Positions 41,856-51,038 of a stretch of 64,000 nt of DNA are shown here, in pieces. The stretch spans positions 1 to 64,000 of the forward strand of contig CAZAZQ010000016.1 in assembly GCA_964489705.1 (NCBI GenBank). The letters run 5' to 3'. The stretch is from CAZAZQ01 sp964489705. GTDB taxonomy: Bacteria > Zixibacteria > MSB-5A5 > GN15 > FEB-12. The notes beneath the pieces are model-generated. The model did no database searches. It worked only from the letters and a program-made list of their open reading frames with translations, and was not told where the DNA came from. Both the position numbers and the translations under genes were made by a program. Within the stretch, counting starts at the first letter, position 1, and each line of letters opens with the position of its first letter.

Positions 41856-43481
41856 TTAGAGCGCACCTGTAGCTTTGATAACGGCTGGGATGGTGCGAAC
41901 CAAGATTTTCGCATCTTCCCATAACGACCAGTTTTCAATATACTGTAAATCAAGCCTCATCCACTGGTCAAAGTCAATATGATTTCTGCCGTTGATTTGC
42001 CATAGGCAGGTAATGCCCGGCTTTATCGACAGGCGCCGATGTTGCCACGGTTCGTATTGTACGACTTCTTTGGGTAAAGGCGGTCGCGGTCCCACCAGCG
42101 ACATATCGCCTTTGAGGACGTTGAAAAACTGCGGCACTTCGTCAATGGAGTATTTCCGCAAAATTCTGCCGACGCGGGTAATGCGGGGATCGTTTTTCGC
42201 TTTGAAAACCGGTCCCGACATGACGTTTAACTCTTTCAATAACTCCTGCTGCTTTTCGGCGTCGCTGTGCATGGTGCGGAATTTGTAAAGTAAAAACGTT
42301 CTGCCATGGAGTCCCGAGCGACGCTGCTTGAAGAGAATCGGTCCCGGACTGTCGAGTTTAATCGCAACGGCAGCCGCTAACATAAGGGGCGCCGTCAAGA
42401 CGATTCCCACCAATGCGCCGATTTTGTCCATGGTGTTTTTTATCAGCCATGCCAGTTTATTGTCGGAAACACCTTGATGCCGTAAAAGCGGCAGGTTGCC
42501 AATTTCTCCCAACCGAACCGAGCTGAGGGTATTGGTGTACAGGAGCGGGGAAAAACAGAGCGGTACTCCCATCGCTTCCGCCGTTTCGACGACGCCGTGA
42601 AGGTGCGGGAAATCTTCCGCTTCCACGGCGATGACCAAAGCATCGACTTGTTCGGCAGCAATAAGCTTTTCCAGTATATCAGGGCTGCCGAGAAGAGGAA
42701 TGTCGCGATACCGCCAGAAGCCGGTTTTCCGGTAATCAAGAAATCCTTTGATGGAAACATCGAGCTCCGGACTGTTCAAGATGGCGTCAGTGAGTTGCTT
42801 GGCATGGTCGCCGGTTCCGAGAATGACGATTTCTTGTTTCCGAAGAGAAGGTTTTGACACGGAGGTCGTTATGCCGCTCTTGAGCGTCAGTTGAGCAAGG
42901 AAATACCAGCCGAGCTGCAAGCAAAGATTACCGATAAAGAAGACTCCCGCCGTCAGGCGCGGGAAATTCCAGTCGAAGAGATACGCTCCGACAATAAGCC
43001 CTGCGGTGAGCAGGCTTTCATCTCGGAGAACCTGCCGCACCCGTTTGCGAATCGGATAGGCGGCAAACACCGAGGGGGGGGAAGAAAAGTAGCCTACCGA
43101 CAAGCGGACGGCAATCAGCATTCCCACCAAGGGAAAAGGGAAAGGTTTGAGGATATCAGTCAGAGCTAAGGAGGTTCCCAGTGCCAGAAGTGAAAGCAAC
43201 GTGGTGCCGGTGGTGCCCAGCAGTTGGAAAAAGAGCTTCCGTGCCCATTGCCGGGCGAAGGAGGATTGTTTTGGTTTAGGTGAAGGTGAATAACGAGAAA
43301 AAGGGTATTTTTCGGAGGCTTTGCCTTGCGTGGAGTCGGCAGAGGATGATTCTCTGGAAGAAGGAGTTGACGGTTGGGTGAATTCTTCCTCAATCTGTTC
43401 AATGACAGATTGAACGCTGGTAGAATCATCCGTGATTCCTTCTTGTTGCCTGAATGCCGTGTCAGTCCGTGCCATGGACAT
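41856..43481 (-). CDS. Polyprenyl-phosphate glycosyl-1-phosphate transferase (WcaJ/WbaP type)
   Basis: 541 residues. A disordered N-terminal stretch of about 75 residues, then about four membrane helices, a Rossmann-like CoA-binding-type domain (VILGTGDHAKQLTDAI), a fifth membrane helix, and the catalytic domain: SPGPILFKQRRSG, YKFRTMHSDAE, KYSIDEVPQFFNVLKGDMSL (Asp-Glu), VGPRPPL and KPGITCLWQINGR. It transfers the first sugar-1-phosphate to undecaprenyl phosphate, starting a surface or exopolysaccharide repeat unit. Confidence 0.93.
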   Translation of the reverse strand: MSMARTDTAFRQQEGITDDSTSVQSVIEQIEEEFTQPSTPSSRESSSADSTQGKASEKYPFSRYSPSPKPKQSSFARQWARKLFFQLLGTTGTTLLSLLALGTSLALTDILKPFPFPLVGMLIAVRLSVGYFSSPPSVFAAYPIRKRVRQVLRDESLLTAGLIVGAYLFDWNFPRLTAGVFFIGNLCLQLGWYFLAQLTLKSGITTSVSKPSLRKQEIVILGTGDHAKQLTDAILNSPELDVSIKGFLDYRKTGFWRYRDIPLLGSPDILEKLIAAEQVDALVIAVEAEDFPHLHGVVETAEAMGVPLCFSPLLYTNTLSSVRLGEIGNLPLLRHQGVSDNKLAWLIKNTMDKIGALVGIVLTAPLMLAAAVAIKLDSPGPILFKQRRSGLHGRTFLLYKFRTMHSDAEKQQELLKELNVMSGPVFKAKNDPRITRVGRILRKYSIDEVPQFFNVLKGDMSLVGPRPPLPKEVVQYEPWQHRRLSIKPGITCLWQINGRNHIDFDQWMRLDLQYIENWSLWEDAKILVRTIPAVIKATGAL

Positions 43482-43574
43482 TTTCTTTGTCTAACGCCCC
43501 TTATTTCAGCCGGTCGGAAGCTTGAGCTTCCTTTCCTGAGTTGCCTGCAGTTTGAGAGTTGTGACACCCCCGTG

Positions 43575-44657
43575 CTATTTTATTTCGGCAACTTCAGGTG
43601 ATTTCTTCACCGGTGTTGAAGTCAATTCTTCTACCCTGGTCCGCTTCCTTTCCGTTACCTTTTGTGCTTGGTCTTGTTTGGTCGGATATTCTTTTTGCCC
43701 CGAGCGCAAGGTGACAGCCCGGCGGTCGAGAGTTTTCATCCGGTAATAGGCGGGCGGCATCTTCTTGAACGCTTCAAGGAGCCGGTCGTTGGAATAGGGC
43801 GACTGGAGACGGTAGCGCATATAGTGTTTCAATTGGGGATAGCCGTCGAGATTGTCGACCGGGGTCTTGTAGCTTGCCAAGAAATTACCCACCTGGGTAG
43901 GATCGGCAACCCGCAAGAGAATAAAGTCGGTTGCCGTGATGCGGCACTGCACATGCAGTCGATTCAAAGCGGTCGCCACCCGCAGCGATTCCTCGTGAAT
44001 GTGGTGCAGGTGCTGGGAGAGCTCTTTCTCGTTCACCAAGGTGGTGTAAATCGTTTTCCGCATGGTGGAGGAAAACGGTTTTTCGAGGATAGAGCTTTTC
44101 ACGATGTTGATGGTTTCAGGTGCCGCCAGGATAAAGCCGCTGTCGGAAGAGGTGACACCGAAGGAGGAGGTGAAGGAGCGGATGATGATGACGTTGGTCA
44201 GCAAATCCACCAAGGGGAACGCCGAAATGCCGTAGAAGTCGTAGTAGTACTCATCCACGATAAGCGTTCCCTGGGGGACGGTGCGGGCGAGCCGTTCCAA
44301 GTCGGAAACGGCGAAGTGTGCGCCGGTTATTTTGTTGGGATTTGCGACGTAGACGATATCGTGGGGAGAAGAGATAATCTTCAGGACGTTTTGAATGTCC
44401 GAAGAAAACGGCGACGGTCCCAAAACTTCAATCAACTCGATTTCCGCTCGGTTGGCGGCGAGTTCCACGTCCGGCGTGACATGACCGCAGGTAATCAAGC
44501 GAGAGGCTGGTTTATACTGGGTTTTGAGAAGTTCGGCGAAGAACGTGGAAAAATCTGCAAAAGAGAAAATCGAATTTCGTGTCGTCATGACCTTGCGGGC
44601 AATGAGAGCGGTGATATCGTCCGCGCCGGTTCCGGTCATAGCTTTTGACAACAACAT
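43575..44657 (-). CDS. HisC-like aminotransferase-fold protein lacking the PLP lysine
   Basis: 360 residues from the ATG at 44657 (AAAGG at proper spacing; ORF open to 44726). It aligns with histidinol-phosphate-type class I/II aminotransferases: VANPNKITG for CNPNNPTG and LIVDEYYYDF for the Asp-Tyr motif. At the Schiff-base position, however, it reads RSFTSSFGVTSSDSGF where HisC has TLSKAFALAGLRCGF: Lys is Ser, and the phosphate-binding Arg is Asp. Transamination is therefore not expected. A basic, low-complexity C-terminal tail of about 55 residues is extra. It sits between the sugar transferase and the SLBB exporter, suggesting a role in polysaccharide synthesis or its regulation. Confidence 0.7.
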   Translation of the reverse strand: MLLSKAMTGTGADDITALIARKVMTTRNSIFSFADFSTFFAELLKTQYKPASRLITCGHVTPDVELAANRAEIELIEVLGPSPFSSDIQNVLKIISSPHDIVYVANPNKITGAHFAVSDLERLARTVPQGTLIVDEYYYDFYGISAFPLVDLLTNVIIIRSFTSSFGVTSSDSGFILAAPETINIVKSSILEKPFSSTMRKTIYTTLVNEKELSQHLHHIHEESLRVATALNRLHVQCRITATDFILLRVADPTQVGNFLASYKTPVDNLDGYPQLKHYMRYRLQSPYSNDRLLEAFKKMPPAYYRMKTLDRRAVTLRSGQKEYPTKQDQAQKVTERKRTRVEELTSTPVKKSPEVAEIK

Positions 44658-44941
44658 GACTCTTACCTTTCCATTGGGGAAGGTACTCACCGCGTGATGC
44701 CGCTTTATTGAGCCTCCATGCTTCAAGCGGGAGATACTCGTTCCCTGATTATCTGTTTACTCTCTCGAAATGAATTGCAAAGCGGATGCCAAGCTGTGCA
44801 TTTATTGCGCACGGCAGCGTATTGTGTTGTCAGGCAGCCGGTTACATGCAAAATACGGGGTGGCGGCGAGCGGAAAGGGTAGGGTTGCCTTTTGGGAAAA
44901 GAAATAAAATTTCCCATTGAGGTTGAAAAAAATTCCATGGT

Positions 44942-44977
44942 AAAAAAACAACCGCCGGCAGTGTGACCAGCCGGCGG
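44942..44977 (-). terminator. Rho-independent terminator after the SLBB gene
   Basis: CCGCCGG (44952-44958) pairs with CCGGCGG (44971-44977); on the minus strand a T run follows. It separates the SLBB gene from the three genes downstream. Confidence 0.88.
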
Positions 44978-45026
44978 CTTTTTGGGAAGGTAAGAAAAGT
45001 ACAGAGATAAACCGATGTGCGTTTTC

Positions 45027-47399
45027 TTACAGCTTTGACACGACGTAAATCGAGGTGAGCACTCCGGTCGTCGCGCTCATGGCGGTCGCAAAGGTCTTGA
45101 GCCAATTACGCTCTTTCTCGATCTTGGTCGGGACGATTATGATATCTCCCAGTTCGACTTTTTTCTTCAACGTTCCCCGCCCCGAAATGACTTCTCCGCC
45201 CGCGCGGACCAGGCGGACTTCTTTTTTGTCCGAGCGACGGGTGAAATTTCCGGCGTGCTCGATGTAGTACTTGACATTTTTTCCGGGGACGAACTTTATC
45301 GTGCCGTTGGCGCCGACGGCACCCATCACGGAGATACCCGAGGGAACGGAGGGGACAAAGATGTGGTCGTTCGGTTCCAGAATGACGTCCCCTTCGGCAC
45401 CTTGGCTGGCGATAATTTTTTCGATGTCGATAATCACCCGGTTCAAAGAGTTGAAATTATATTGAAAGATATTTTGTTGAACCAAATTTCCCAACGAGTC
45501 TTCCACCAACGGTCGGGACTTCTCCAAAAGCTCGGGGACTTTTTGCCGCTCCAACTGCTTGCTGATGGATCGGCGTTCGAAAACGATTCCTTTGGGAAAG
45601 GCGTTCGGGGTAAATCCACCCGCCCGTTGCAAAAGATGGTAAAGCGTTTCATCTCGGCTGGAAAGGGTATATTTTCCGGGGAACTTGACTTCGCCTTCAA
45701 TGGTTACCGTTCGGTTGATTTCCCATTCGGGGATTTGTCGAATATATAGGTGGTCGTCTTCACACAGGTAAACCGGCTCATGTTCCCCTTCGAGTTTCAC
45801 GTACAAGAGGGAAACGTTTCCCAGAGAATCGAGCCGGGCTATTTCCGCTTCGCGTCGATCGGCGCCGCGGGTGAACGAACCGGCAAGGAAAATGAGGTCT
45901 TGGACGGTCATATTATCATACAGTGGATATCTGCCCGGTTTGTTGACCTCTCCTTCGATGTAGACGTACTTGTCCCGCTCCACTTCGTTGATGGAGTAAA
46001 TATGCAACGAATCCCGGTCTTGCAGGAGCATATCGCTTTTCCCAGCAAGAACGTCGCGCAGGTTTATGGGAATAACCTTGACGCGGCGGTCGGGATAGCG
46101 GCGGAACAAGTCGGCACGGTCGAAGAAGACGTCGTACGGTTGGAGTTGTCCGCGCTTAATCAAGTCGGAAACCCGGGTGGAGTCGTTTCGCTCGTAATAA
46201 CCGGGATGTTTGACGTGACCGTTGATTGCCACCATGTTGGTTTTCAAATCGAAAATCGAAAAGACCGTCAGCCGGTCGCCGTCTCGTAACACAATATTTG
46301 TGGTGTCATTGTTGTGAGGATTGAGATTCAAATCCAGCACTTCCCATTCCCCGTTGTCGGAAATCCGTTCCAACATAACCCGTTCCAAGTGCGCCAAAGG
46401 AGTGGGGTTTCCGGCTAACGCCAACAAATCGAACGCTGTCTCGCCGCCTTTCAATTCGTATATGGCGGGGCGGTTGACTTCTCCTCGGATAGCCACCCGC
46501 GGACCCGCTACCGGGACGAAAACGACGTCGCCGGTCTGGAGACGCACGTCGGTGGAATTGTCTCCCTTCAGGAGCAAATCATACAGATCGACAAAGGCGT
46601 GAGGCTTGCCGTTGCGCATGAGCTTGATGCTGCGCATGGAGCCGCGTTCGTTGGGTCCTCCGGCGATGTAGATGGCGTTAAACAACGAGGTCAACGACGA
46701 GACGGTATACGCCCCAGGTTTTTTCACTTCTCCGGTCACGTAAATGCGGATGGAACGAATTTTTCCCAAGGAGACCGTCAGGTCGAACTCCGAGTACGCC
46801 TGGGAGAATCGTTTTTTTGCGGTCTTCTTGAATTGTTCGAGGGTGAGTCCCCAGGCGATGATTTCACCGATGCGGGGGATGAAAACTTTCCCTTCCCGGT
46901 CGACGGTCAGGTTGAATTCCCGGTCGACCCGTCCCCAGAGGTAGATGATAATGTTATCTCCAGGTCCAAGGAGGTAATCGTCCGCCGATGCCACGTCTGC
47001 AGGAGGAATGGCTTCTTGTGGCGAGCGGAAGAGCTCCATACCGAACGGTTGCAGAGTGGAAAAGGGAGCCATTTGTTCCATGAAACCGGGAGGGAGAGCC
47101 GGTTCCTTCGACGCTTGTTCGTGCGAGAGGTTCCGAGGGTTGTCATCGCGGGCGGGTTCTTTCTTCCCACTTACGGGGAGGTCAGAGGCGCTTGGAGAAA
47201 GGGTATCATTGAAAATAGGCGGGGTTTGGTAATACGTCGTCCCTTGGTTTTGGGAATGTTGTTTTTTGTATTTCTCCAATAACTGAAGTTTTTCGCTGTC
47301 GAGCAGGTCGTTGAGATCTTGTGCCGCCAGCACTTTGAACCAGTTAAGGGAGACCAGAACAATTACCAACAAAAGAAACAGGAAAATTTTCACTTTCAT
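45027..47399 (-). CDS. Polysaccharide export protein with multiple SLBB domains (Wza-like)
   Basis: 790 residues. Signal peptide, a low-complexity region (about 25-135), the Poly_export domain (YLLGPGDNIIIYLWGRVDREF... GKVFIPRIGEI), then about five SLBB/beta-grasp repeats recognisable by GEVKKPGAYTV, GEVNRPAIYEL, GHVKHPGYYE, GEVNKPGRYPL and GEVKFPGKYTL, and a C-terminal membrane helix. Proteins of this layout form the outer-membrane exit channel for capsule or exopolysaccharide. AAGGTAAACT precedes the ATG. Its partner tyrosine autokinase/Wzc is not in the window. Confidence 0.9.
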   Translation of the reverse strand: MKVKIFLFLLLVIVLVSLNWFKVLAAQDLNDLLDSEKLQLLEKYKKQHSQNQGTTYYQTPPIFNDTLSPSASDLPVSGKKEPARDDNPRNLSHEQASKEPALPPGFMEQMAPFSTLQPFGMELFRSPQEAIPPADVASADDYLLGPGDNIIIYLWGRVDREFNLTVDREGKVFIPRIGEIIAWGLTLEQFKKTAKKRFSQAYSEFDLTVSLGKIRSIRIYVTGEVKKPGAYTVSSLTSLFNAIYIAGGPNERGSMRSIKLMRNGKPHAFVDLYDLLLKGDNSTDVRLQTGDVVFVPVAGPRVAIRGEVNRPAIYELKGGETAFDLLALAGNPTPLAHLERVMLERISDNGEWEVLDLNLNPHNNDTTNIVLRDGDRLTVFSIFDLKTNMVAINGHVKHPGYYERNDSTRVSDLIKRGQLQPYDVFFDRADLFRRYPDRRVKVIPINLRDVLAGKSDMLLQDRDSLHIYSINEVERDKYVYIEGEVNKPGRYPLYDNMTVQDLIFLAGSFTRGADRREAEIARLDSLGNVSLLYVKLEGEHEPVYLCEDDHLYIRQIPEWEINRTVTIEGEVKFPGKYTLSSRDETLYHLLQRAGGFTPNAFPKGIVFERRSISKQLERQKVPELLEKSRPLVEDSLGNLVQQNIFQYNFNSLNRVIIDIEKIIASQGAEGDVILEPNDHIFVPSVPSGISVMGAVGANGTIKFVPGKNVKYYIEHAGNFTRRSDKKEVRLVRAGGEVISGRGTLKKKVELGDIIIVPTKIEKERNWLKTFATAMSATTGVLTSIYVVSKL

Positions 47400-47911
47400 A
47401 GTTTACCTTCCCATGGTATTGCGGTTAATCACTTTTCTTACCCAAAAAGTTTTCGCTTCCAATGCGAAGAGCAAAGCAAGCCTGATGCCAAATGAATGTG
47501 ATTGTGTAACTGTATGCCGCTCACCGGCATACAGAATTGAAAGGAGAGCAGCTCGACTCGAAGAAGCGAAAAATAGGTCAGAGCTTTCCGTTGAAATCGG
47601 AAGAATTTTCCGTTTCGGAAAGGAGGAAGGGATGTTTTTTTCTTTTATGTTTTCCCTTGCGTATTCGTCCTTTGTGGTGAAGATGAGAGAGGGAAGGAAA
47701 AATAATTGAGCGGCTGAAAAAAAAGCATATCCCTTGACAAGGGGAAGCGGTTGTTATACCTTGACGTTCAATCCTCGGGGTGACGCCCGGGGAGAGAGTA
47801 AGAGAACTGTAAAGACAGCAATAAGATGGAGCCTTGAACAAGGCGGTTGCGTGATACGGTGCTTTTGTGATAAGTGGAAAGATGGAACAAAAACGTGGTA
47901 AGGATAAAAAT
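47400..47911. other. Divergent spacer with promoter and 5'-end hairpin
   Basis: Between the SLBB gene and the FadL-like gene. Besides the promoter at 47734-47760 it holds a G+C-rich hairpin at 47773-47792 (CCTCGGG/CCCGGGG) at the predicted 5' end of the FadL-like mRNA, perhaps stabilising it. From 47400 to 47730 I see nothing. Confidence 0.5.
47734..47760 (+). promoter_or_regulatory. Candidate promoter of the FadL-like gene
   Basis: TTGACA, 15 nt, TATACC. Start near 47767; leader about 145 nt. Confidence 0.5.
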
Positions 47912-49417
47912 ATGGAGATGAGAATGGGAATTGGGAAATTCTCCGTTATTCTTCTGGCTGTCATCGTTATATGTTCATCTGGGTTATCAGCGAGCGGATT
48001 TGAAAACTCCGGAGTAGGAACAAAGGCGAGAGGAATGGCAGGAGCTTTTCGAGCTGTTGCGAACGATTGGACGGCGGCGTATTACAACCCGGCCGGGTAT
48101 GCCTTCCTGTATGACAACCAGTTGGGCGGTAACGTAGCCCTGAGACATTGGCGAGATGAAATCACTCCTGCTTATAAGTGGGGCGGCATTTACGAAACCG
48201 GTATGTTCAACGACCAAGCGGATTATAACAACCACGAGATTTTGTCGTTACCCGCCGCCGGTTTTGTCGTCCGGCTGCCCGTGTGGGGCGAGACGGTTTT
48301 CGGTTTGTCGGCGTATCAACCGTTCGACTACAATATAACGTGGAAGTTGTACGAGCCGTTGGCGGCATATAACGACAGTCTCAGCGTGGCGGACGATCAG
48401 TATCGGAACAATTTGGACGTGGTCGCTTTTCAGTTGACGGCGGCTCGGGAATTTTCCGAAGACGAATTGTCGTTGGGTATCGGGTTACAGATTCTTCGCG
48501 GCGACTTGGTGTTCAACAACTTGGTTTTTCGTGACAATCCCTTGCGGGCGATGGCTGATACCACTCAGGACTTGTGGGTGCGTCCGTACGAGAAAATCAG
48601 CGTCTTTAACCACAATGACGGTTACGGCTGGGGCTTCGGTTTGAGCTTCGGGGCGCTGTGGAAAGTAAACGAAAAATTGAATGCTGCGGCGACGGTTCGG
48701 GTGCCGTTCAACATCACCATCAGCGGGCAGAGTAATTCCCAATACTATATGCCGAAAAATCAGACCCTCCGCGATAAGAACGACTCGGTTTGGGTGCGTT
48801 TCCCCGGAACCGTCGGGTACCTGTTTTTGTCGGGTTCGAAGATTATCGACTATGCCGATTTCGAAACCACTCTCAAACTTCCGCCCTCGGTTGCTTTCGG
48901 GTTTGCGTATGACGTGGGCGAAAAGCTCAAGGTCGCCCTCGATGCGGAGTATACTTTCTGGTCGACGTTCGACGGTTTCACCTTTACCTACACCAACCAC
49001 CGCGGTTTGTCGGGGGTGGCGGATACGGCGCAGATCGCCCACGATTTCTTCACCGCCGATTACAGCTATCCGGTGGAGTGGAAAAATACGGGGAAGGTTA
49101 TGCTGGGAGCGACCTACGAGTATTCTCCTCACATGACGTTTCTTGGCGGGGTCTCGCTTGACCAGTCCCCCGCTCGTGAGGTGAAACAGTTCACCCCCTT
49201 GTTCGTGGATACGGGGGATAAGTTGGGCTTATCGGCGGGATGTATTTTCCATATTGACCGGTGGGATCTCGGGCTTGTCAGCAGTTATACCAAGTATCCC
49301 GACCTCACCGTTCCGACTCCAGACACGTTTGGGGAAGAAGAGGATTTCATGTACTTTCCCGGCGATTACAAGGCGGCTATGTATGAAACAATCTTGTCAT
49401 TTAATTATCGATTTTAA
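47912..49417 (+). CDS. FadL/OmpP1-like outer-membrane transport protein
   Basis: 501 residues. Signal peptide (GKFSVILLAVIVICSSGLSASG) followed by FENSGVGTKARGMAGAFRAVANDWTAAYYNPAG in pieces typical of FadL (the N-terminal hatch with the A-x-x-NPAG motif). The remainder has alternating beta strands ending in NYRF, an aromatic barrel end. FadL proteins import hydrophobic molecules. AAGGA before the ATG at 47912 fixes the start. Co-oriented with, and 15 nt before, the esterase-like lipoprotein. Confidence 0.82.
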   Translation: MEMRMGIGKFSVILLAVIVICSSGLSASGFENSGVGTKARGMAGAFRAVANDWTAAYYNPAGYAFLYDNQLGGNVALRHWRDEITPAYKWGGIYETGMFNDQADYNNHEILSLPAAGFVVRLPVWGETVFGLSAYQPFDYNITWKLYEPLAAYNDSLSVADDQYRNNLDVVAFQLTAAREFSEDELSLGIGLQILRGDLVFNNLVFRDNPLRAMADTTQDLWVRPYEKISVFNHNDGYGWGFGLSFGALWKVNEKLNAAATVRVPFNITISGQSNSQYYMPKNQTLRDKNDSVWVRFPGTVGYLFLSGSKIIDYADFETTLKLPPSVAFGFAYDVGEKLKVALDAEYTFWSTFDGFTFTYTNHRGLSGVADTAQIAHDFFTADYSYPVEWKNTGKVMLGATYEYSPHMTFLGGVSLDQSPAREVKQFTPLFVDTGDKLGLSAGCIFHIDRWDLGLVSSYTKYPDLTVPTPDTFGEEEDFMYFPGDYKAAMYETILSFNYRF

Positions 49418-49432
49418 GGGAGGAGGTCAGGG

Positions 49433-50977
49433 ATGTTAAAAACCATTATCAGTTTGATCCTTGCGGCAACTCTGGCTTTCGTTATGATAGAGGGTTGTAC
49501 CGATCGCGGTACCAATTCATCCGGGAAAGTAACCAGCGGCGGGCAGTTGATGGAAGGACTCGACCATGATTTCTTTCAGGAGCTCTATCTCCAGATAGGA
49601 CGGAACACCAGTGTCTTCCACGGCACCCGCGTTCCGTTGCAGATTAAGATGTACGTTCCGGAGATATCTATTCCATGGATAAATCCCGGCGCCCAGCCGG
49701 AACCGGTACCGTTGTTAGTTCTTCTTCCGCCACAGGACGGAAACGCTTATTATTTCTTTAACCACGGTTTGTTGCAGTTAGCAAACGAATTGATTGCCGA
49801 GGGAACCATCAAGCCGATGGCGATTGCCTGTGTGGAAAACGACCCCTTCTTCGGCGGTTATTTCTATGCCGGTAGAAGTTTCCCTGCGGGGGATTATGAT
49901 ACCCTTATCGGTGGAACTTTGATTGAATATTTATATGATAATAGCCAAGGTATTTTGAGCCGTTCCTTACCAGCCGGTATCGGCGGAGTGGGAATGGGAG
50001 GATATGGCGCTTTTCGGGCGGCTTTGATGCACGAGGGCGTATTTACCTCAATTTCCGTCACGGACGGTCCGTATGATTTTGACGGTTCCGCTCAATACAG
50101 CGGACTTGATGACCTGTTCGAGGAAGTCCTGAACGAACAGGGACTGTTGGGTGGGACGAGCGAACCGCCTGAGATCGATACCTTCTGGGAGCACAGTGTC
50201 TGGCAATATGATACAACCGGTTGGGATTGCACCAACTGGTCGGTCGATACGACGTGGGATTGTACGGCATGGGATGTCGATACCCTGACCGGTGACTCGA
50301 CCTGTACCGATTCGACGGCGACCATCGATTCGACCTGTATCGATTCAACGGCGGTAATCGATTCAACGTACTACGATTCGCTCATTTCGTATATTGATAC
50401 CACCTGGCCTCCCTCTTGGCGCAACAACTTCGACACGGCGGGAGTGTGGCATCTGTCCCGGTTGTTTATCGGTGGTGCTTTGGCGTTTTCTCCCCATGAC
50501 ACTTTTATTGATACCACCAACACCTTTACGTACTATCCTTTGGACGGTACACATTCTATCAATATACCCGATTCCCAACGGTTTGTCCTCGATGATACGG
50601 TGACGTTGATTACCGATGTCGTGACGCTCAATCAATTTGATTTCGATTTCCACTTGCCGTTTGACAGCAGCGGGCAAGCCTACGCTCCTATCTGGAATAT
50701 GTGGCTGGCGAATAACTTGGAAACTATTCTTGCCGACAGTGGTGCCGCTCAGCTCGACGGTGTCAAGATGTGGTTCGGCATTACCTCGGATTACTCGTTC
50801 GGTAATTATCACGACCAAACCTTATCATGGATACAGACGCTGCGTGATAACGGATTCTCCCCCACGATATATGAATACCAAGGATATCCCGGGAATCCGG
50901 CAACCAACGATCAATATCTTTATGATATCATGCGTGAGATGTTGATATTCCATTCAAAAGCCTTTGAAGGGAATTAG
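49433..50977 (+). CDS. Esterase-fold lipoprotein lacking the nucleophile serine
   Basis: 514 residues. Lipoprotein signal (LAFVMIEGCTDRG, Cys 22). The core resembles the esterase D/antigen 85 family: VPLLVLLPP, then GGVGMGGYGAFRAAL where active members have G-x-S-M-G-G. Ser is replaced by Gly, and no matching late His is evident. Between about residues 245 and 325 is an Asp/Ser/Thr/Cys-rich insert with repeated DST and DTTW units. Probably binds rather than cleaves its ligand. GGAGG lies 6 nt before the ATG. Paired with the FadL-like porin. Confidence 0.65.
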   Translation: MLKTIISLILAATLAFVMIEGCTDRGTNSSGKVTSGGQLMEGLDHDFFQELYLQIGRNTSVFHGTRVPLQIKMYVPEISIPWINPGAQPEPVPLLVLLPPQDGNAYYFFNHGLLQLANELIAEGTIKPMAIACVENDPFFGGYFYAGRSFPAGDYDTLIGGTLIEYLYDNSQGILSRSLPAGIGGVGMGGYGAFRAALMHEGVFTSISVTDGPYDFDGSAQYSGLDDLFEEVLNEQGLLGGTSEPPEIDTFWEHSVWQYDTTGWDCTNWSVDTTWDCTAWDVDTLTGDSTCTDSTATIDSTCIDSTAVIDSTYYDSLISYIDTTWPPSWRNNFDTAGVWHLSRLFIGGALAFSPHDTFIDTTNTFTYYPLDGTHSINIPDSQRFVLDDTVTLITDVVTLNQFDFDFHLPFDSSGQAYAPIWNMWLANNLETILADSGAAQLDGVKMWFGITSDYSFGNYHDQTLSWIQTLRDNGFSPTIYEYQGYPGNPATNDQYLYDIMREMLIFHSKAFEGN

Positions 50978-50997
50978 AATTCAACCTTAGCAAATAG

Positions 50998-51028
50998 CCC
51001 GGAGGAGAAAGTTTCCCTCCGGGTTTTT
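50998..51028 (+). terminator. Rho-independent terminator
   Basis: CCCGGAGG, loop, CCTCCGGG, then six T. Ends the FadL-like/esterase-like unit. Confidence 0.92.
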
Positions 51029-51038
51029 TCATGGGAAG

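Noticed and set aside
47765..47911. Riboswitch upstream of the FadL-like gene
   Set aside because: Only one simple G+C hairpin is visible; no known aptamer consensus and no terminator switch.
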